A stretch of 64,000 bases of DNA, taken from assembly GCF_034190915.1 (NCBI RefSeq), contig NW_026947484.1, positions 70,883,482 through 70,947,481 on the forward strand, in the 5' to 3' direction. A model generated the notes under the pieces. That model had not been told where the DNA came from, made no database searches, and saw nothing but the letters and a program-made list of their open reading frames with translations. Origin of the DNA: Cavia porcellus. Lineage: Eukaryota; Chordata; Mammalia; Rodentia; Caviidae. Below, in pieces: positions 49,570 through 57,099 of the stretch. The position numbers and the translations under genes are program-made. Each line of letters opens with the position of its first letter. The stretch's first letter is position 1.

Positions 49570-50505
49570 ATGTCAAGACAAAAGAGCAAAAGGCAAACTC
49601 AGACCTCTGGCCTATACAGACTAAATCTGGGAGACACAATCATGGAAGAAAACAGCAGTCATACACCTGAAATCTCTGAGAGGATACAATTGAAGTAAGG
49701 AAACAACTTCATAAGATTGTAAAAGCAATCAAATCTGAAATAATGTCTCAGATAAAAGTAGAAATCACAAACATACTGAAAGAATTGTTCAGCAGGTCTA
49801 AAGAAGACAGACAATAAAAAGGACCATAGGAGAATCATGGAAACCTTGAATGAATATAGAAAGGAATCACAATGCATGAAACAGATTCAAAGAGAGATCC
49901 AGGAAATTAAAAAGTCAATTGAAAGCTGGAAAAACTGCTTGAAAGAGATCAAACCTTGAAGCTAGTGATCCCGAAAGGAAAGATCTCTTAAAAATACCAC
50001 AGAATCAGGAAATAACAACTCAATGGCTGCAAGATGACACAAAGAAGCATAATTTAAGAGTGATAGGTATAGGTGAAGAAGCAGGGGTCAACACAAATGA
50101 AATTAAAAGAATATTCACAGAAGTAATAGAAGAAAACGTCCCAAACATGGGGAATGGATCTGGCATCAGATAAGTGAGGCATATAAGACTCCAACTAGCC
50201 ACAACTGAAGTAAATCTATACCCAGACGTACAATAATCAAGATACCAGAAATTCAGCACAAGAATAGAATATTAAAAGCTGTTAGAGTAAAAGAGACAGA
50301 TCACCTATAAAGGAACCAATCAGAATCACAGCAGACTTGTCAACACAAACCATCAAGTCAAGAAGAATTTCGAGTGAAATGTTTCAGACCCTGAAAGAAA
50401 ACAACTTCCAGCCCAGATTGATGTACCCTGAAAAACTGTCTTTCAAAATTGATGGAAAAATAAGACACTTATATGATAAAGAACAACTGAGGAATTCGTG
50501 ACTAC
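49570..50505 (+). pseudogene. L1/HAL1-type ORF1 relic
   Basis: An ATG at 49570 opens a basic N-terminus ('MSRQKSKRQTQTSGLYRL') that stops after about 42 codons. The next frame continues with a coiled-coil-like stretch ('KQLHKIVKAIKSEI'), which also breaks. Near 50320-50490 the C-terminal domain is recognisable, with 'IRITADLSTQTIKSRR' and 'QPRLMYPEKLSFKIDGK'. ORF1 protein binds RNA and chaperones L1 ribonucleoprotein. This copy has many stops and frame changes and cannot encode it. I see it as an L1 ORF1, or the related HAL1 ORF, which encodes ORF1 only. Confidence 0.7.
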
Positions 50506-50859
50506 CAAACCAACCCTATAGAGAGTGCTATAGGATATTCTAGAGAGAGATAAACATAACCATGGTTCCAGGAACAGCAGCATCAGAAGATCACCAAACA
50601 AGACAGGCAATTGAATGAAGGGGAAAAGTGGAAGGCCAACAACAGGAGGACAGTGGGGCAGAGACAAACCAATGAATGCCGGTTTTAACCACTAATGTAG
50701 ACAGCTTCAGATCAGCAATAAAAAGAAACACAGGGAGAGTGGATCAAGAAACAAAATCCATCAATATATTGATTACGAGAAACACACTTAACTGAAAAGG
50801 GAATTCATAGACTGAAAATCAAAGGAGAAAAGAATTATTGTTTCATGTGACAGGAGATC

Positions 50860-50878
50860 AAAAAAAAAAAAAAAAAAA
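50860..50878 (+). repeat. Poly-A run
   Basis: A 19-bp A-run ending the HAL1-like part. Confidence 0.9.
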
Positions 50879-50879
50879 G

Positions 50880-51130
50880 CAAGAATAACTTGCCTACCAA
50901 CCTCAGAATCGGTAAGAAAGATATAGTATTTTTATGCAGTGGAAAGCTACCTAGCTATAAAGTAGAATAATCTCAAGGCTCCTGTAGGTAAATGGATGCA
51001 ATTGAAGATCATGTTCATGGCTGAAACAGTTTGAACTCATATGCATGAATCCTAGCATAAGAAACAGAAGGAGTTAATGGGATCCAAAAGCAAAACAGTT
51101 GATGTAAGAACAAAGGGGAGGCACAACTGG
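50880..51130 (+). repeat. L1 ORF2 end
   Basis: 'atgcagtggaaagctacct', 'gtaggtaaatggatgcaat', 'atgttcatggctgaaacag' and 'gaactcatatgcatgaatc' correspond to the final part of L1 ORF2 and the adjoining UTR. Confidence 0.65.
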
Positions 51131-51159
51131 GAGGGACAAGTGGAAACTACTGTTAATTT

Positions 51160-51307
51160 CTTTTGTCTTATCTTGAACCCTTGCACTGTTTTCACATTTT
51201 GTTAGGTTTGGCTTTGTTCTGTCTTGTTTTGTTAGATTTTATGCTGTCAGATGGTAAGGGCAGCTATTTTGAATGTAACGGGATATTTTATGGTAATCAT
51301 GGTTTCC
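51160..51307 (+). repeat. Tandem-repeat L1 3' UTR, part before the ERVK
   Basis: It contains a ttttgttctgtcttgtttt-like stretch, 'gggcagctattttgaatgt' and 'ttatggtaatcatg', matching the ~145-bp unit seen after 53484. Confidence 0.65.
51302..51307 (+). repeat. Target-site duplication, left copy
   Basis: gtttcc directly precedes the left LTR, and the same six bases follow the right LTR. Confidence 0.9.
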
Positions 51308-51372
51308 TGTCGATGTCGCTCCCGGCCGGCAGGAAGGACACACGACAAAGTCTGGCAGTGGACAACCTTTTC

Positions 51373-51378
51373 TTTATT
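51373..51378 (-). terminator. Polyadenylation signal, 3' LTR
   Basis: tttatt on the + strand is AATAAA in the sense of the element, downstream of the TATA box and repeats. Confidence 0.75.
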
Positions 51379-51391
51379 CTCTCCTTATACA

Positions 51392-51550
51392 GTCTGCCCC
51401 GAAGCCTCTACCGGTCCGCTCTCCGCGGCTCCTTCCGGGCTTCTGTCTGCCCCGAAGCCTCTACCGGTCCGCTCCCCGCGGCTCCTTTTGTGCTTCAGTC
51501 TCCCCCGAAGCCTCTACCGGTCCGCTCCCCGCGGCTCCTTGCGTGCTTCA
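51392..51550 (-). repeat. 53-bp tandem repeat, three units, in the LTR
   Basis: Units at 51392-51444, 51445-51497 and 51498-51550 each contain 'gaagcctctaccggtccgct' and 'ccgcggctcctt'. They lie between the TATA box and the polyadenylation signal, i.e. in the predicted R region. Confidence 0.95.
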
Positions 51551-51578
51551 GTCTCTCTCCCGAAGGTGGAGGCACTGG

Positions 51579-51587
51579 CTATATATA
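51579..51587 (-). promoter_or_regulatory. TATA box, 3' LTR
   Basis: tatatatag in the sense of the element, followed by the predicted R region. Confidence 0.7.
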
Positions 51588-51761
51588 GGATTAATAGCTA
51601 GGCAGACTACCCTGTGAGGCGGGAACTTAGTGGGGTGATAAGAAACAGGTGCCACACAGGCGGGCTCGATGAGAGGGGTAATCTAGCTCAGGCTTTTGTA
51701 CTTTCCCACAGGCCTCGCAATCACCGCGTCTGATGACTTGACAGTGCCACGGCTCCCAACA

Positions 51762-51780
51762 TCTCCCCCTATTTTATTTT
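51762..51780 (-). promoter_or_regulatory. Polypurine tract of the ERVK element
   Basis: In sense, aaaataaaatagggggaga directly precedes the 3' LTR start, which is where plus-strand DNA synthesis would be primed. Confidence 0.85.
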
Positions 51781-52160
51781 AAATGATGGCTACGCGCATC
51801 GCAGCCCGTCCTGGATAGAGTGCAGAGGCCTATGCCCCGAACTGAGGCCCACCGTAGGCCCTTAGCGTAGACCCTGGTCGGCCGTCCCAGGGTCCACCAA
51901 GGCCCTGAGGCCCTCGTCCTTTTTTCTAGGGCCAGGAATGAACCGGACGGAACCTGGTTGCACATAGGCATGCACTCATTTCTCTCCACGAATCCCCTCG
52001 GAGAGAAATTTATCTAACAATCCAGCGGCTTTCGAGCGGAACGGGGTAGGGCCTGGCTTAGGTTGAGTCGTGCTGGGGAGGCACGCTCTTACCCGTCATT
52101 GACTCACCCACCCTGCTACATGTTGTTGTCTAGGGAGGAGAATGTGGGAAGCCTGTCACT
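51781..52160 (-). other. GC-rich 3' internal segment of the ERVK element
   Basis: No retroviral protein was recognised; a 71-codon reverse frame (51774-51989) lacks a motif. An 8-bp perfect stem (51870-51877 with 51887-51894, 9-base loop) and repeated ctgaggccc words show potential RNA structure. Its retention in a deleted element and its position before the polypurine tract would suit an RNA export or packaging element; this is inference. Confidence 0.45.
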
Positions 52161-52161
52161 T

Positions 52162-52368
52162 TTAAACGCGGTCGTAGGCCATGCGAGCGAGCCATGCGTA
52201 TACAAGGGTAGCACATAGGGGAGCAAGCCGTTCCAGGCCCCCAAAAAGGGATTGTCCTGCAGTTCTTTTAGGGCTCATCTTGTTGTTGGGTCTGCGGTTG
52301 GCCTCCGGTGGAACAGGCCTGATCTTCAGTCGAGGGACTTGTCGCGTCAACCTCTCTGGGACCCACAT
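52162..52368 (-). CDS. Small ORF in the ERVK interior, 68 codons, unknown product
   Basis: An ATG at 52368 opens a short basic frame (starting MWVPERLTRQVPRLK) with a hydrophobic patch near its end (APLCATLVYAWLA) and a stop at 52162. The frame is also open further upstream, where it is Arg-rich. A splice-acceptor-like sequence (tttccgcag) ends just upstream at about 52387, so a spliced transcript could reach it. A basic stretch followed by a hydrophobic segment could be a relic of an env leader or an accessory RNA-binding protein, but no similarity is certain. It could equally be a chance frame in GC-rich DNA. Confidence 0.25.
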   Translation of the reverse strand: MWVPERLTRQVPRLKIRPVPPEANRRPNNKMSPKRTAGQSLFGGLERLAPLCATLVYAWLARMAYDRV

Positions 52369-52386
52369 TGGCTCTCGTCCCGATTC

Positions 52387-52410
52387 CTGCGGAAAGACAC
52401 AAACCGCGCC
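52387..52410 (-). promoter_or_regulatory. Candidate splice acceptor in the ERVK
   Basis: In sense, a pyrimidine-rich stretch ends in ccgcag just upstream of the small ORF. Prediction only. Confidence 0.35.
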
Positions 52411-52466
52411 TCGGCTTCCTCTTTTGTATCTCTGCCCTCCTTGACGGACCCTTCTCGGGAGCTTCC

Positions 52467-52804
52467 TCACTGTGCCTGTTCAAACACCTCGCGTACTTCT
52501 ACAAGTTCTTGAGAGCTCCCCCCGTAACTACCCTCACTCTTTAGGCACGTGTGTATCATTTCCCACAATGGACGAGCAGAGACTGAAGCTCTACCCTCCC
52601 GCTCTGCTAGGGAAAGGTCTCTGCCCAACTTTTCCCAGGAGGGCAGGTTTACATGCCCTGTAGGCAGAAACCAGGGAGCAAAGCTGTCAATCTCTGCAAG
52701 GAAATTTTCTAAAGTCTTACACCCCACCTTGAGGTCCTTGGACTTTAGGAGTCTCCGAAGGACCAACACCAAGGCTGTGTATCTTTACTTGGCATGTTTC
52801 CCAT
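52467..52804 (-). pseudogene. gag: ERVK gag fragment, p10/matrix-like domain
   Basis: The reverse frame 52467-52772 carries the betaretroviral Gag p10 signature: 'LENFLAEIDSFAPWFLP', then 'LPSWEKLGRDL' and 'PLWEMIHTCLK', ending in a stop after about 100 codons. In intact viruses this N-terminal Gag domain helps assembly and membrane targeting. The frame has no ATG of its own at its start: an ATG with Met-Gly at 52804 is in another frame, and a TAA at 52787-52785 precedes the p10 frame. So the start is broken by an indel or never functional. Capsid and nucleocapsid parts are missing. The preserved piece may serve as RNA sequence, for example for packaging, rather than as protein. Confidence 0.8.
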
Positions 52805-52888
52805 TTTTAATATATCTTCTGTTATTTTTACTTCTATGTTTATGTTTTACACTCTTTTATTACCTTAAGTTCTGGTGTTATGTTTCAT

Positions 52889-52897
52889 ACTCACCGC
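52889..52897 (-). promoter_or_regulatory. Candidate splice donor in the ERVK leader
   Basis: In sense, cgcggtgagtat, a strong donor consensus upstream of the gag remnant. Confidence 0.45.
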
Positions 52898-52989
52898 GTG
52901 AGGCCCAAGAAACCCGCCACTTACGCGTGAGGTTGAGAGGAGTCTACAAACCCTGTAGGTGCGCGCCACCCAGGGCCCAGGCTTATCCT

Positions 52990-52998
52990 CTACTCACT
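52990..52998 (-). promoter_or_regulatory. Second candidate splice donor in the ERVK leader
   Basis: In sense, acaagtgagtag, nearer to the primer-binding site. Confidence 0.4.
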
Positions 52999-53002
52999 TG
53001 TC

Positions 53003-53014
53003 CTGCAGCTGCAG
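53003..53014. other. 12-bp palindrome in the ERVK leader
   Basis: ctgcagctgcag is its own reverse complement and lies about 65 bp after the primer-binding site, where retroviruses often carry an RNA dimer initiation palindrome. Confidence 0.5.
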
Positions 53015-53062
53015 CACTGTGTAGGAGAATGCAGTCCACCGCCGCGTCTCGGGGTTGATCAA

Positions 53063-53080
53063 TCCCCGTGCGGGCCACCA
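53063..53080 (-). promoter_or_regulatory. ERVK primer-binding site, best fit tRNA-Ile
   Basis: After the 5' LTR and TT the sense sequence is TGGTGGCCCGCACGGGGA. From memory this is complementary to the 3' end of tRNA-Ile(AAU) with one mismatch. It does not fit the usual tRNA-Lys or tRNA-Phe primer sites of class II ERVs. Confidence 0.7.
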
Positions 53081-53147
53081 AATGTCGATGTCGCTCCCGG
53101 CCGGCAGGAAGGACACACGACAAAGTCTGGCAGTGGACAACCTTTTC

Positions 53148-53153
53148 TTTATT
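53148..53153 (-). terminator. Polyadenylation signal, 5' LTR
   Basis: AATAAA in sense, mirrored in the other LTR. Confidence 0.7.
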
Positions 53154-53300
53154 CTCTCCTTATACAGTCTGCCCCGAAGCCTCTACCGGTCCGCTCTCCG
53201 CGGCTCCTTCCGGGCTTCTGTCTGCCCCGAAGCCTCTACCGGTCCGCTCCCCGCGGCTCCTTGCGTGCTTCAGTCTCTCTCCCGAAGGTGGAGGCACTGG

Positions 53301-53309
53301 CTATATATA
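53301..53309 (-). promoter_or_regulatory. TATA box, 5' LTR
   Basis: tatatatag in sense. This LTR would drive transcription of the element leftwards. Confidence 0.75.
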
Positions 53310-53483
53310 GGATTAATAGCTAGGCAGACTACCCTGTGAGGCGGGAACTTAGTGGGGTGATAAGAAACAGGTGCCACACAGGCGGGCTCGATGAGAGGGG
53401 TAATCTAGCTCAGGCTTTTGTACTTTCCCACAGGCCTCGCAATCACCACGTCTGATGACTTGACAGTGCCACGGCTCCCAACA

Positions 53484-53489
53484 GTTTCC
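53484..53489 (+). repeat. Target-site duplication, right copy
   Basis: gtttcc matches 51302-51307. Confidence 0.9.
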
Positions 53490-53990
53490 TAATATATTGT
53501 TTTGAAGTCTTATAATGCTTTCATTCATTTGTTTGAATGGTTTTATTGTTTTGTTTGATTTTATTATGTGTGATGGTGTCAGCAGCTATTTTGAAGAAAG
53601 CAAGACATTATGGCAACCATTGCTGATTTACTATCATCGTGTTTAAGTCCTACCATGCCTTTGTTCTTCTGTTTTGATTGATTCTATCCTGTGGTGGTTT
53701 ATTTGATTTTATTATGTGTAGTGATATCAACAACTTTTTTGAGGAAAATGAGATATTATACTATCCATCGTTCATTTCTTGTTATTTGGTTTTGAAGCCC
53801 TATAATGCTTTCATTCTTTTGAATGGTTTTATACTATTTTGTTATGCTTGATATTAATGTGTGTGAAGGTATGCTCAACTATTTCAAATAAAAGAGACAT
53901 TCTGATAGCCACTGCTGATATCTAGTCCTCTTGTGATGTTCTATGTTGGTTACATTGTTCTGTTCTGATTTGCTTTGCTCTATTCTCTTT
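53484..53990 (+). repeat. Tandem-repeat L1 3' UTR, part after the ERVK
   Basis: The landmark tttgaagtc and its variants recurs at 53501, 53642 and 53791 (141 and 149 bp apart), each followed by 'ataatgctttcattc'-like text and 'attatgtgtgatggtg'-like text. Same family as 37600-38565, but better preserved. Confidence 0.75.
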
Positions 53991-54119
53991 TGTTTTATTC
54001 TCTTTAAAATACCAAATTTTTAATAAACATACAACATTAGTTATCTATATATTTTGGTAATTGTTTTGTATTTACATCCTTTTTCTATTTATTCTGCTCC
54101 GTATCACTATTATTTCTGC

Positions 54120-54156
54120 TTTAAAAAAAACAAAACAACAACAACAAAAAAAAAAC
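54120..54156 (+). repeat. A-rich (CAA)n tract
   Basis: An imperfect (aac)n/poly-A run adjoining a reverse-strand SINE; it may be the tail of the L1 or a separate simple repeat. Confidence 0.7.
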
Positions 54157-54236
54157 GTTTTTTGGTACTGGGGATTGAATTATGACTTTATGCTTGCCAG
54201 CCAGGAGCTGTCCTGCTGAGCTATATCCCCAGCCCT
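54157..54236 (-). repeat. ID-like tRNA-derived SINE
   Basis: 'tggtactggggattgaatt' is the B-box complement and 'ctgagctatatccccagcc' the 5' end. Confidence 0.85.
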
Positions 54237-54239
54237 GAT

Positions 54240-55775
54240 TTTGCTTTCTAAGTTATTAATTTATAGAATCTTTTAACTCATTTTACATGAGATATTTTGA
54301 ACTTTATTTGTAAAATAGTAATGGTTTTAGTCACCTTTTAATCAGTACCTTAAACATATCCCAATACATTTTATTATGGAATGTTATCTTCATGAGTGTA
54401 TTTTTATTTTTTTAAATTTTGATTTGTATCTTTTGTATCAACAAAAAATCATTTGAGTTTTAAAAATTTCCAGAGAAAGTCATTTTTGATCTTCTTCACG
54501 TCTTACTGGATTTCGTTATAATAAGAAGCTTTGCACAATTTCTCTGAGCAGGAAATCATAGCTATTTTCTTTGTAACTAATATGTGAACAACTTTTGTTA
54601 ATCTCATTTTGTTTTTAATCAAAAGCTATATTTTCTATCATAGAATTAGTGTTCAGAATATCACTCTTCATTATTGTATACCTCCTTTTTAGTTCTGCCT
54701 ATTCTTATTTATTTTGATCCTATGAAATTTTTGGTTACATCCTTAGAATTTCTTATATCGCCATAATTTGTGAAATTGTCTTCTGTCTCCTCCAGTTGTG
54801 AGCTGTGCTCTCCCTATACAGTGAATAGCAATTTTTTAATCGACCATGCTGCTTTTCATGGATTAAAAGCTGGGGAACATTTTAGTTCCCTGTTTTATGT
54901 CAATCCTTAAATTCTACACTATGCTCTCCACCATCCCTAACCCCTACAACTTTTCTCTAGAAGTACATCAGCCCTCAGAGATAATCATTTGTTGTGTCTC
55001 CAAGATCTCTTTTTGCTTCCATGCACTATCAAATCCAGTGCACTGTCGGTTCCTTTCAATCTGCAAGTAGCAAGTAATTTTGTGTCAGTATTTTGTCACT
55101 AGAATCATGCACTCTTTTTTCTTGGTACGTTTGTAGTCACCTTCCGTCATGAATAGCATGTGTCCCTGACTTTTTGTGTCACCTTCCTCTAAGCCTTTCT
55201 GCCACTGTGGGATCTGTAGATGATTGCAGTGGAATGAGGATTCCTTTTTCTACTTAAATGAAATCTGATGTTTATAGCACTTCCTGTTTCTTAGTTATGA
55301 AAACAGGTGTTGCATGGTTTTACTTAATTTGTGCATTTTGTTTTGTTTTTAGAGAGATGCTTCATTTTGCTTTTTGAGAACAGATGAAGACATTTCACTT
55401 AATGCATAAGAACCCAGAAGTTCCTGTGTGATGCATTTCAGTATAAACTATTTATTGCAGTCTATATGTAATCCAGAGGCAATTGAGTTTGTGTCACTGG
55501 CTTAAATCTCTCACCCATCAAAAAAGAATTATTAGCAAGAAGAAATCTTACCTGGAGTTTTGACTAAGAGAAAGTGCTTCAAAATTCATACAAGGCTTCT
55601 CACAAGATATTTTCCCAGAGTCCAAGTTACTCACTTGCTGCTGGCTGAAGGTCTCCATCCTTCCGGACTCTGTTAGGTAGCTCACTATATGCTAGTGGGC
55701 TGATCTCAAGAGAGCAAGCAAGAGCATAATACAGAGTATGCTTATCAGAAGCCCTAGACACCTCATTGCTTTCAG
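54240..55775. other. AT-rich non-coding sequence
   Basis: No gene recognised. 54260-54720 may be decayed antisense L1 ORF2; the rest is unassigned. Confidence 0.4.
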
Positions 55776-55915
55776 TTACCCATTGAAGTGACATCACATT
55801 GCTTCTGTCACATCTGATTTACCAGAAGCAAGTCAGTCAGTCCAGCTCACATAAAGAGACAGAGACTTCCCAGAGGCGGGAATGTCCACAGGTACATTAT
55901 TAGACTTCATCACCA
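55775..55915. repeat. Possible ancient interspersed repeat
   Basis: 'gcttctgtcacatctgatt', 'accagaagcaagtcagtca' and 'gaggcgggaatgtccacag' resemble a common old mammalian repeat. Family unknown. Confidence 0.3.
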
Positions 55916-55919
55916 AGGG

Positions 55920-56845
55920 GGCTTTTAGTTTTTTAAAAAGTCTTGTTTTTCTCACCAAAAGGACTCAGAATCAGTGATACAGGGAATATACCTAACTGCC
56001 ACTAATTAGCAAAAGAAAATAAACCTTGTTTGAGAAACATCTTGTTTTAAATCTGAGGTGAACAGAGTGCAAAATGAGCCTGATACATTTTTTTTTATAT
56101 GACAAAAATATTAGACTGATGCACCAAAAGAACTCATACACCAACTGGAAAGGGATTCCACTGATTACATTTGGAATGTTTGACCAACAAAAAGGATGAT
56201 TGTTTTAGTAAATGATACTTTATTGAATTTTAAAATACTTCGAGCTTGTTACAATGTGACAAAAACTGGAGCAAGATAATGAGGGAGAGGATTATCCTCG
56301 GAGTACATTGCCACTAAATAAATGAAGAAGAAATTACAAAATTAAAAATCAACACTGCAAAAACAAATCTAATAAGTGACTGAAAACTCCAATTTCTGGG
56401 GGAATGTTGTTGAGGAACAAGATATTCATGTTGCTTAAAATTACGACAACATTTATTTAGTCATTAAGAAATATGAAGGATAGAATTTAGAGATCAGAGC
56501 CAGCCAGATAATAAAGTTTACATCTGTGACAGACAACATGTGACTCTTGGTGTGATGCGGTAATACCAAGGTCTGAGAGGGGTACTTGACTTGTGGTACA
56601 TACTATAAAACCTTTGGGTGGAATCTTCAAAAATAACAATGAGAGGAAAGCAAAAAGTATTCTAAGACTGCTGTAAATCAGAGGTGACAAGTTGTGGCAA
56701 AACTTATTTGAAAGTGAAGTCTACCTGGGACACAATTATGTTCATCCATTTACGCATAATTTTTTACCATTTCAGTACCACAACATTAGAGTCCAGTAGT
56801 TTCAATACAGACCACTTAGCCCATAAATCTAAAATATTTATTATT
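55920..56845. other. AT-rich non-coding sequence
   Basis: The reverse frame 56487-56690 has no domain. Nothing else recognised. Confidence 0.45.
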
Positions 56846-56849
56846 TTTC

Positions 56850-57086
56850 CCTTATGAAAAATGTTTGTCAAGCTCATTTCTACATTACGTGTAACGAAGA
56901 GACAATATGAGTAAAAGTAGCTTAAACGCAGCAATCTGGGTTTTAAAATAGCTGTAAAGAACACTTCTGAGAACATTTAAATATCTTAATGTGGCAAGTC
57001 TATAAATAATATCATTATGTCATTGTCAATTTTCTTGGATGGCTATATAAAATATGAAATGAGCTTGACAAATATTTTTCATAAGG
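56850..57086. repeat. 31-bp inverted repeat around a 175-bp interior
   Basis: 56850-56880 and 57056-57086 are reverse complements with one mismatch in 31. A further 8-bp hairpin (57080-57087 with 57092-57099) overlaps the right arm. Confidence 0.9.
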
Positions 57087-57099
57087 TAAAAACCTTATG

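Larger units (their letters stand above)
51308..51761 (-). repeat. 3' LTR of the ERVK element (454 bp)
   Basis: It holds three 53-bp repeat units plus a partial one. The TATA motif is at 51579-51587 and the AATAAA complement at 51373-51378. Confidence 0.95.
51308..53483 (-). mobile_element. Young compact ERVK/IAP-type LTR element, non-autonomous
   Basis: Two LTRs (51308-51761 and 53083-53483) of TG...CA form flank 1321 bp, with a 6-bp target duplication (gtttcc) typical of class II ERVs. Read on the reverse strand, the LTR starts TGTTGGGAGCCG, as IAP-type LTRs do, and has a TATA box and an AATAAA. Apart from one 53-bp repeat unit, the LTRs differ at one base: g at 51726 and a at 53448, a CpG-type change. 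The interior has a primer-binding site, a leader with splice-donor-like sites, a gag p10 remnant, a GC-rich 3' part and a polypurine tract. Protease, RT, integrase and env are absent. The insertion is recent and split an L1 3' UTR. Confidence 0.93.
53083..53483 (-). repeat. 5' LTR of the ERVK element (401 bp)
   Basis: It has two 53-bp units (53167-53219 and 53220-53272), a TATA motif at 53301-53309 and the AATAAA complement at 53148-53153. The second unit begins like unit 2 and ends like unit 3 of the other LTR. Confidence 0.95.
48985..54010 (+). mobile_element. Half-LINE (L1/HAL1-like), ORF2 almost wholly missing, split by an ERVK insertion
   Basis: Parts in order are a GC-richer 5' UTR of repeated ~80-bp monomers (48993-49440), a spacer, an ORF1 relic (49570-about 50500), a short segment resembling the 3' part of HAL1 or the start of ORF2 (about 50690-50860), an A-run (50860-50878), the very end of ORF2 (50880-51130) and a tandem-repeat 3' UTR (51160-51307 and 53484-53990). 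The gap in the 3' UTR is exactly the ERVK element. It is unclear whether the A-run marks the end of one element abutting another or the junction of an internal deletion. Confidence 0.65.

Noticed and set aside
51392..51550. Regular GC-rich 53-bp units as a possible CRISPR array
   Set aside because: The units are contiguous tandem repeats without unique spacers, lie inside an LTR and are in a mammalian genome.
52549..53058. 169-codon forward open frame and other forward frames across 51163-53339
   Set aside because: They are antisense or LTR read-throughs of the reverse-strand ERVK element. The repeated Ser-Leu-Tyr-Arg-Ser pattern is the 53-bp LTR repeat translated.
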